Assembly (NCBI GenBank): GCA_963764565.1 | Contig: CAVXTD010000018.1 | Location: forward strand, 1 to 64,000 | Source: DATBLE01 sp963764565 | Lineage (GTDB): Bacteria; Actinomycetota; Thermoleophilia; Gaiellales; Gaiellaceae | Length of the DNA stretch: 64,000 bases | Direction: 5' to 3' | Shown here: positions 54,601-64,000 of the stretch, piece by piece | How positions within the stretch are numbered: position 1 is the first letter of the stretch | Layout of the letters: each line of letters starts with the position of its first letter | Notes under the pieces: model-generated | What the model was told of the DNA's origin: nothing | Database searches by the model: none | What the model saw: only the letters and a program-made list of their open reading frames with translations | Translations under genes and position numbers: made by a program

Positions 54601-54622
54601 TTCCGATCGTTCATCGTGCGTA

Positions 54623-55696
54623 CTAGCAGAACTTCTTGAACTCGCCGTTGCAGATGTCGCCCTTCTTCAGGAAGCCGCCCGTGACGAGCAGCTTCCAGTT
54701 CGCCTTCGTGATCGACTGCGGCGCGATCAGGTAGGCCGGCTCCTTCGCTGCGGCCCTTGGTGTTGACGGATCCCGTCGTCGGGGGCTTCTGGCCCTTGAC
54801 GATCTTGATCGCCGCACCGCGCGGTTGCGGTCGCCAGCTTGCGGACGTCCTTGAACACCGTCATCGTCTGCCAGCCCGAGATGATGTTCTGCACGCCCTG
54901 GGTGGTGGCGTCCTGCCCGCTCAGCGGGATCGGATGCAGCTTGTGGGCCTTCAGCGCGACGACGACCGCGTTGGCGAGACCGTCGTTGGCCGCCGCGACC
55001 GCGTCGATCTTGTTGCTCGTCTTGACGAGCATCTGCTCGAAGATCGTCCCGGCCTTCTGGTTGTCCCAGCCGGGCACGAACTGCTGCGGGCCCTTCTTGA
55101 GGGTGCCGTTCTTGTACAGCGGGTTGAGGACCTGGTCGACGCCGCCCTTGAACAGGAACGAGTTCGCGTCCTCCTGGCCGCCCCAGAGCGAGGCGACGAC
55201 CGGCTTCTTCGAGTACATGCCGTTCTTCTTCAGGCCGGCGACGACGCCCTTGCCCTGGAGCACGCCGACGGTGTGGCCGTCGAAGGACGCGTACAGGACG
55301 GCCGAGCCGCCCTCGACCTGGCGGTCGTAGTCGATCGACTTGACGCCCTTCGCAGCGGCCGCCTTCTCGATCGCGGCCGCGGAGCCGGAGTCGATCGGGG
55401 CGATGATCAGGACCTTCGCGCCGTCGGAGACGCACTGGTCGGCCTGCGTCTTCTGCTTCTGCGGGTCACCCTGGGCGTTGACGACGCGCGCCGAGATGCC
55501 GGCGGCCTTGAAGGCCTTCTCCAGGTACGGCTTGTCGAACTGCTCCCAGCGGACCGAGGTCTTCGTGTCCGGCATCAGCCCGCAGGCCTGAATGCCTGCG
55601 TCGCTTCCCCGCCGTGGCGGTCGTGACCGCGACGGCGAGCCCGGCGACCGCGACGAGCAACCCGGCCGCGATCACCTTTCGAGAAACGTGCTTCAC
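54623..55696 (-). CDS. Sugar-binding protein of an ABC importer, XylF/RbsB-like (frameshifted)
   Basis: About 355 residues. A signal peptide starts at GTG 55696 (VIAAGLLVAVAGLAVAVTTA). The mature protein has VRWEQFDKPYLEKAFKAAGI, KVLIIAPIDSGSAAAIEKAA, DYDRQVEGGSAVLYASFDGH and IDAVAAANDGLANAVVVALK, the D-xylose type binding-protein order. It ends ITKANWKLLVTGGFLKKGDI with a C-terminal CNGEFKKFC. Shifts near 55600, 54825 and 54755. First gene of the importer operon and divergent from the isomerase gene, so both likely share a sugar-responsive promoter region. Confidence 0.85.
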
Positions 55697-55857
55697 GTGC
55701 TCCTCCCTCCTAGCTGGTCTTACTGACAAGATCGTGCCTGCGCACTGCGCGTCGGGTTACGCGCGCAACAAGAGCGCCCGGCGCGGTGAAAGACTCGTCT
55801 ATGTTCGAGCGTTAGTCAACCCGAACCCGCACGCGCTCCCGCTGTAGGCTCCGCCGC

Positions 55858-56862
55858 GTGAAGACCAGCCTCGGCATCTGGGCCCTCGGCTCGATGGTCA
55901 CGCGGTTCGTTCCGGGCGGCTACCAGCCGCAGCACGCGGCGGAGACCGACCGCACAGCGAGTCCGCCGCGCGGTCGAGGGTCTCGGCGACCTGATCGACG
56001 GCTACGAGTTCCACTACCCGGCGGAGCTGAACGAGCAGAACGTGGACGAGATCCGCGAGGCGCTCGGGCCCGACCACGACATCTACTGCCTGGCGGGCGG
56101 CCTGCACCTCGATCCGCGCTTCGGCAAGGGCGGCCTCGTCAACCCCGATCCGGACGTCCGCGCCGAGGCGGTGCGGATCGCCGTATGCCGGCGCCGAGCT
56201 CGCCGGGCAGCTCGGCGTGCCGATGATCGTCTGGCCCGGGATCGAGGGCTACAACTACCCGTTCCAGACGCCGTACGCCGACAGCTGGGCGTGGTTCGTC
56301 GACGGCCTCGCCGCGATCGCCGGGAAGCTCGCCGAGCACGGCCAGCCGCTGTGGCTCGAGCACAAGAACTCGGAGCCGGCGATGAAGATCCTGATGCGCA
56401 ACATCGGGATGACCCTGCACGTGATCCACAAGCTCCGCGAGCGCGGGCTGGACAACGTCAAGGTGAACATGGACTGGCAGCACCTGATCATGAACGGCGA
56501 GAACCTGGCCGAGTACGCGGCGCTGCTCGCCGCCGAGGGGCTGCTCGGCCACCAGCACGCGAACTCGGGCTGGGGCACCTTCGACGACGACAACATGGTC
56601 GGCGCGACCGCGTTCATGGAGACGCTCGAGCTCGCGGTCGAGTTCCGCCGCTGCGGGTACGGCTCGGACGGCGAGCGGCTCGGCTTCGACCTCTACCCGT
56701 ACACCGAGGACGCGGTCGAGGCCGTCCGGCGCAGCGTCCTCCACTGGCGCTTCATCGACGGCGTCGCCGCGCGGATCGACGACGCGGCGCTCCGCGAGGC
56801 GCAGTCGCGCAAGGACGCGGTGCGCGCCTACGAGCTCGTGTACGCGGCCCTCGGCGCGTGTG
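55858..56862 (+). CDS. Xylose isomerase-like TIM barrel protein (frameshifted)
   Basis: About 330 residues. VKTSLGIWALGSMVTRFVPG begins the barrel; GVPMIVWPGIEGYNYPFQTP, GQPLWLEHKNSEPAMKILMR and DNVKVNMDWQHLIMNGENLA carry the metal acids; LLGHQHANSGWGTFDDDNMV and GFDLYPYTEDAVEAVRR end it. This pattern is related to sugar isomerases that pair with FGGY kinases, but the substrate could be xylose, rhamnose or another sugar. Shifts near 55955 and 56187. It runs into the kinase gene by a short overlap. Confidence 0.78.
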
Positions 56863-58256
56863 ACGCTCGTGCGGCCTCGACGTCGGCACGACCGGCGTCA
56901 AGGCGGTCGCGATCTCGCGAGACGGCGAGGTGCTCGCGCGGGCGGAGGAGGAGTACCCGCTCTCGATCCCGCAGCCCGGCTGGGCCGAGCAGGACCCGGA
57001 GGACTGGTGGCGCGCGAGCGAGCGGGCGCTGGCGGCGGTCGGCGCGGACGACGCCGCCTCGGTCGGGCTGACCGGGCCAGATGCACGGGCTCGTCCTGCT
57101 CGACGCCGCCGACCGCGTGCTGCGCCCGGCGATCCTCTGGAACGACCAGCGCACGGCGGCCGAGTGCGCCGAGATCGAGGAGCGGATCGGCCTCGACGCG
57201 GCTGATCGAGCTGACCGGCAACCGCGCGCTGACCGGGTTCACGGCGCCGAAGCTCCTCTGGGTGCGCGCGCCACGAGCCCGAGGTCTGGGCGCAGGCCGC
57301 GCACATCCTGCTGCCGAAGGACTACGTGCGGCTGCGGCTGACCGGCGAGCGTGCGATCGACGCCGCCGAGGCCTCGGGGACGCTGCTCTTCGACGTCGCC
57401 GGCCGGCGCTGGAGCGACGAGGTCTGCGACGCGCTGGAGATCCCGGTCGAGTGGCTGCCGCCCGTGCACGAGTCGACGGAGATCGGCGGCGCCGGCGATC
57501 AGCAGGCGGGCGCGCTCGGTGTCGGCGTCGATCGGCCCGGCCCGCTCTCGGTCGTGCTCGGCACCTCGGGGGTCGTCTTCGCCGCGCTGCCCGGCTACCG
57601 AGCCGATCCGGAGGCCCGCGTGCACGTCTTCTGCCACGCCGTGCCCGGACACGTGGGAGGCGATGGGCGTGATGCTCTCCGCCGCCGGCTCGCTGCGCTG
57701 GCTGCGGGACGTCGTCGGCGAGGAGTACGAGGAGCTGACGCGCGAGGCCGCGCGCTGGCCCGCCGGGACCGAGGGGCTCACGTTCCTGCCGTACCTCCAG
57801 GGCGAGCGCACGCCGCACGCCGACCCGTCCGCTCGGGCCGTGTTCGAGGGACTGTCCCTCAGACATGACCGCGGCGCACTGGTCCGATCCGTCCTCGAGG
57901 GCGTCGCCTACGGGCTGCGCGACTCGCTCGAGCTGCTGCGCGAGCTCGGCGTGGAGCCCGAGGCCGGCCGCGCGTCGGGCGGCGGCGCGCGCAGCGAGCT
58001 CTGGCTGAAGATCGTCGCCTCCGTGCTCGGCATCCCGATCGAGCGCACTGCGGTCGAGGAAGGGGCCGCCTACGGCGCGGCGCTGCTCGGCGGAGTCGCC
58101 GGCGGCATCTTCGCCGACGCGCACGAGGCGGTCGACGCCTGCGTGCGCGTCCGCGACACGGTCGATCCCGACCCCGCGTGGCAGCAGGTCTACGAGGACG
58201 GCTACCGGCGGTTCCGAGCCCTGTACCCGGCCCTACGACATCTGGAGGAGCAATGA
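56860..58256 (+). CDS. xylB: FGGY family carbohydrate kinase, xylulokinase-like (frameshifted)
   Basis: About 460 residues. The ATP-binding start reads GLDVGTTGVKAVAISRDGEV after removal of an extra base near 56871. DWWRASERALAAVGADDAAS, ILWNDQRTAAECAEIEERIG (catalytic region), TGFTAPKLLWV, then GVMLSAAGSLRWLRDVVGEE and RASGGGARSELWLKIVASVL are typical of XylB. It should phosphorylate a ketopentose. Shifts also near 57078, 57200, 57268 and 57652. Its TGA overlaps the SDR ATG. Confidence 0.85.
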
Positions 58257-58961
58257 CTCTCGAAGGCAAAGCGGCGTTCATCACCGGCGCGAGCCGCGGC
58301 ATCGGCGCCGCGGTCGCCCGTTCACTCTCGGCGGCCGGCGTCTCGGTCGGACTCGCCTCGCGAAGCGGCGACGACCTCGGCCTCGAGCGCTCGTATCGGG
58401 CTCGCCTGCGACGTCGCGCGACCCGGAGGAGGTGGACGCCGCCGTCGCGGCGACCGTCGAGCGATTCGGCCGGCTCGACATCCTCGTCGCGAACGCGGGC
58501 GTCGGCGCCTACGGCCCGTTCCTCGACCTCTCGCGCGAGCACCTCGAGGAGATGATCGACGTCAACCTGAAGGGGACGCTGTACGCGGTGCGCGCAGCGC
58601 TGCCGCACCTGCTGAAGAGCGACGCCGCCGGACATCGTCACGCTCGCCTCCGAGGCCGGCCGTCGCGGCCTGCCGTACGAGGCCGTCTACTGCGCGTCGA
58701 AGTTCGGCCAGGTCGGCTTCACGCGTGCGCTCGACCACGAGCTGCGCGAGAAGGGCGTCCGCTGCACGAACGTCTGCCCCGGCGGCGTGGCGACCGACTT
58801 CGCGCTCGACGAGCGGCCGCGGCCGGACGCCGGACGCCCTCCCGGGGATGATGACCGCCGAGGACGTGGCCGAGGTGGTCATGTTCGTGATCACGCGGCC
58901 GCGCAACCACCGCATCCTCGAGACCGCGCTCCGGCCGATGACGGAGACGAGCTGGGGATGA
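58253..58961 (+). CDS. Short-chain dehydrogenase in a sugar operon (frameshifted)
   Basis: About 235 residues. AAFITGASRGIGAAVARSLS binds NAD(P); LDILVANAGVGAYGPFLDLS holds the NAG motif; VTLASEAGRRGLPYEAVYCA then SKFGQVGF gives the catalytic S, Y and K; PGGVATDFALDERP follows. Fourth gene after the isomerase and kinase, so it probably handles a sugar, polyol or sugar acid. Shifts near 58405, 58630 and 58835. The TGA stop is directly followed by a GTGTCTGACA repeat. Confidence 0.82.
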
Positions 58962-59050
58962 GTGTCTGACAGCTCGGTTCCACTGAACTCGCCGGCGCTG
59001 CGAGCACGCATCGGCGCGTGCCATGAACTGTCTGACCCGCTCAGTGCAAA
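58962..59050. repeat. Degenerate REP-like (type B) half-copies
   Basis: GTGTCTGACA starts at the base after the SDR stop codon, and CTGTCTGACCCGCTCAGTG lies near 59029. The two are more decayed and further apart than the other pairs. The rest of this gap, up to the aconitase start, holds no gene. Confidence 0.55.
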
Positions 59051-59093
59051 CGGTCGCGAGCGGCGGATGCTGGCCGTTTGATGAAATAGGGGC

Positions 59094-61831
<2,738 letters not shown>

Positions 61832-61849
61832 AAGGCCCATACTCACGCC

Positions 61850-63481
61850 GTGGAGAGCCGCTGGCGCACCCTTGTCGACGCCGGGATCGCCGTCACCTCC
61901 GAGCTCTCGCTCGACGCCGTCCTCCAGAAGATCGTCGAGGCGGCCGCGCAGCTGACGGGTGCCCGCTACGCGGCGCTCGGCGTGATCGATCCCGCCGGCC
62001 GCGCGCTCGAGCAGTTCCTGACCACCGGCATCGATCCCGAGACCCGCGAGCGGATCGGCGAACTTCCCCACGGCCGGGGGATCCTCGGCCTGCTGATCGA
62101 GGATGCGAAGACACTGCGCCTCCACGACCTGACCGCCCACCCGCGCTCGGTCGGCTTCCCGCCGCACCATCCTCAGATGAAGGGGTTCCTCGGCGTGCCG
62201 ATCGTGCTCCGAGGCGTCGCGTACGGCAACCTCTATCTGACGGAGAAGGAGGGCGGGGGGGACTTCACGAGCGAGGACGAGGAGCTGACGACCCTCCTCG
62301 CGGCGCAGGCCGCGGTCGCGATCGAGAACGCCAGGCTGTACGAGTCGGCGACCCGGTGGCTGAGCCAGCTCGAGTCGCTGACCGAGATCGGAAACGCGAT
62401 GGCGGGCGAGACCGAGCTCGAGCCGTTGCTCGAGCTGATCGCAACGCGGCTGCAGACGCTGATCGGCGCCGAGCTCGTCGTGATCTCGCTGCCTGGCACC
62501 GGCGGCGACCTCCGCATCGCCGCCGCCGCCGGCTCCAAGGCGGATGGGCTTCTCGGCACGATCGCTCGTCTCGCAGCGGCTCGAAGAGCGGGCGCGTCCT
62601 CGACCGCCGCCGCAGCGAGCGCGTCGACTCGACGCTCGAGGATCTCGAGGTCGACCAGGAGATCGCCCGGCAGCTGGGCCTGCGCTCCGGCCTGTTCGTC
62701 CCGCTGATCGTCGCCGACCGGGCGATCGGCGTGATCGCCGCGCACAACCGGCTGGGCGTCGATCCGCGGTTCACCGACGAGGAGCTCCGCCTGACCGAGA
62801 CGTTCGCCGCCCGCGCCGCGGTCGCGGTCGATCTGACCGACCGGGTCGCCCGCAACTCGCTGCGCCGGGTGATGGAAGGCCAGGAGTTCGAGCGCCGGCG
62901 ACTCGCCCGCGAGCTGCACGACGAGACGGGCCAGGCGCTGACCTCGATCCTGCTCGGTCTCAAGCGGGTCGAGGAGGCACCGTCGAAGGAGGGGGCGCGC
63001 AGGCCGCCGCGGCCTCCGCGAGCAGATCGTCCAGACGCTCCAGAGCGTGCGCCGCCTCGCGGTCGAGCTGCGCCCGAAGGCGCTCGACGACTTCGGGCTC
63101 GTCCCGGCCCTCGAGCGGCTCAGCGAGGCGTTCACCGAGGCGACCGGGATCGCCGTCGACGTCCAGGCGAATCTCGACTCGGTCACGGCTCCCCGCCGAG
63201 GTCGAGACCGCCCTCTACCGCATCGTCCAGGAGGCGCTGACGAACATCGCGAAGCACGCCGAGCGCTTCGCGGGTGAGCGTCGTCGTGACCAGGCGAGAG
63301 GATGTCGTGATGGCCGTCGTCGAGGACGACGGCAAGGGCTTCGGCGCCGACGGGGGCGACGGGCGAAGGGCTCGGCCTCGTCGGCATGAAGGAACGGGTC
63401 GGGCTCCTCGACGGTAGGCTCGCGATCGAGTCGACCGAGGGGGCGGGAACGGCGGTCGTGGCCGAGGTGCCGTTGCGATGA
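61850..63481 (+). CDS. GAF-domain histidine kinase (NarX/DevS-like, HisKA_3; frameshifted)
   Basis: About 540 residues. Two GAF domains: TSELSLDAVLQKIVEAAAQL to TLLAAQAAVAIENARLYESA, and a second up to LTETFAARAAVAVDLTDRV. The phosphorylated histidine lies in RRLARELHDETGQALTSILL. The ATPase part has ALYRIVQEALTNIAKHAE (N box), VEDDGKGFG and LGLVGMKERVGLL. No transmembrane segment is seen, so it senses a cytoplasmic ligand or redox state. Shifts near 62570, 62995, 63190, 63275 and 63355. ATGA overlap with the regulator. Confidence 0.85.
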
Positions 63482-64000
63482 CGAAGACGAAGGGACGATC
63501 CGGGTTCTGATCGTCGACGACCATGCGGTCGTCCGCTCGGGCCTGCACCTGCTGCTCGACGCCGAGGACGACATCGAGGTGGTCGGCGAGGCCGGCGACG
63601 TCAAGGAGGCCGTCTTCGAGGCGCGCGAGAAGAAGCCCGACGTCGTGCTGATGGACGTGGTCATGCCCGGCCAGAGCGGGATCGAGGGCGTTCCGCAGGT
63701 GCTGAAGGAGGCGCCCGAACTCGCGGGTGCTCGTGCTGTCGATGCAGGACGATCCCCGCTACGTCCGCGAGGCGTTCGCGGCCGGCGCATCCGGCTACGT
63801 GCTCAAGGAGGCGGCCGACGCGGAGGTCGTCGCCGCCGTGCGCGAGGTCGCGGCCGGCGGCCGCTACGTGCACCCCGCGCTCGGCGCACGGCTCGTCGCC
63901 GCCGACGCCGAGGCGAAGGCCCGCGAGGACGCCGACCCGCTCTCCGAGCGCGAGCGCGAAGTGATGCGGCTGCTCGCCCTCGGGCACACGAACCAGGAGA
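63478..64000 (+). CDS. NarL/DevR-type response regulator (partial, runs off the window)
   Basis: At least 170 residues are visible. The receiver domain reads IRVLIVDDHAVVRSGLHLLL, with the phosphorylation aspartate in DVVLMDVVMPGQSGIEG and then VLVLSMQDDPRYVREAFAAG and GYVLKEAADAEVVAAVREVA. The HTH starts at LSEREREVMRLLALGHTNQE and continues beyond the window. Shifts near 63495 and 63722. It is the partner of the kinase just upstream. Confidence 0.85.

Overview
The window is a GC-rich (roughly 70%) actinobacterial chromosome segment. A SigR/RsrA-type redox sigma pair, a GCS2-family ligase, GTG/ATGA-coupled operons and VapBC all point to Actinobacteriota. The mixture of genes resembles class Thermoleophilia (Gaiellales/Solirubrobacterales-like), but that placement is an inference without a marker gene. 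Single-base indels, mostly +1, interrupt many otherwise conserved genes. They are concentrated at about 17.0-24.9, 34.1-38.2 and 50.4-64.0 kb, while 6.6-16.7 and 38.3-47.8 kb are nearly clean. They look like consensus errors, so most broken genes are annotated as one gene with the shift noted.

Layout. 0-10 kb: tail of a cysteine-desulfurase-like gene, a GT-C membrane glycosyltransferase, an M16 peptidase, a REP-associated tyrosine transposase (RAYT) with three adjacent REP-like palindromes, acetyl-CoA synthetase, an M24 peptidase, a nucleotidyltransferase pair and an amidohydrolase. 10-17 kb: secreted protein, lytic transglycosylase, MobA-like transferase, SigR/RsrA with a recognisable self-promoter, metal-binding domain protein, glutamate-cysteine ligase-like gene, HtrA protease with upstream direct repeats, acetyltransferase and cupin. 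17-24.9 kb: a seven-gene operon related to complex I and group 4 hydrogenases. Its large subunit lacks the Ni ligands and its small subunit lacks all four [4Fe-4S] ligands, so it is an Ehr-like complex; a universal stress protein gene follows.

24.9-30 kb: a lipid-modification cluster (SDR, cyclopropane synthase family, DUF1365, FAD oxidoreductase) divergent from an acyl desaturase. 30-38 kb: peptidoglycan-binding protein, a CoxM remnant, an HD-GYP/LuxR regulator, a lower-GC patch with a signal-less binding protein, an ABC-2 exporter operon with a hydrolase, and biotin ligase. 38-43 kb: an NAD-linked formate dehydrogenase operon whose catalytic subunit has an in-frame UGA at the selenocysteine position. 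A class III-like alcohol dehydrogenase nearby could feed it formate from formaldehyde.

45-59 kb: sugar metabolism (two Gfo/Idh/MocA dehydrogenases, TIM-barrel isomerases, FGGY kinase, SDR and a xylose/ribose-type ABC importer). Embedded there are a VapBC module, a GlcG-like protein and an UnbU/UnbV pair best known from enediyne clusters. 59-64 kb: aconitase and a GAF histidine kinase/NarL-type regulator pair running off the end.

A window-wide theme is short, usually paired palindromes of three related types (GTGCC-T-GGCAC, GTGTC-T-GACAC, GTAACAC-T-GTGTTAC). They sit at or inside stop codons and once inside a gene in frame. With the RAYT at 3.7 kb they look like a REP/BIME system.
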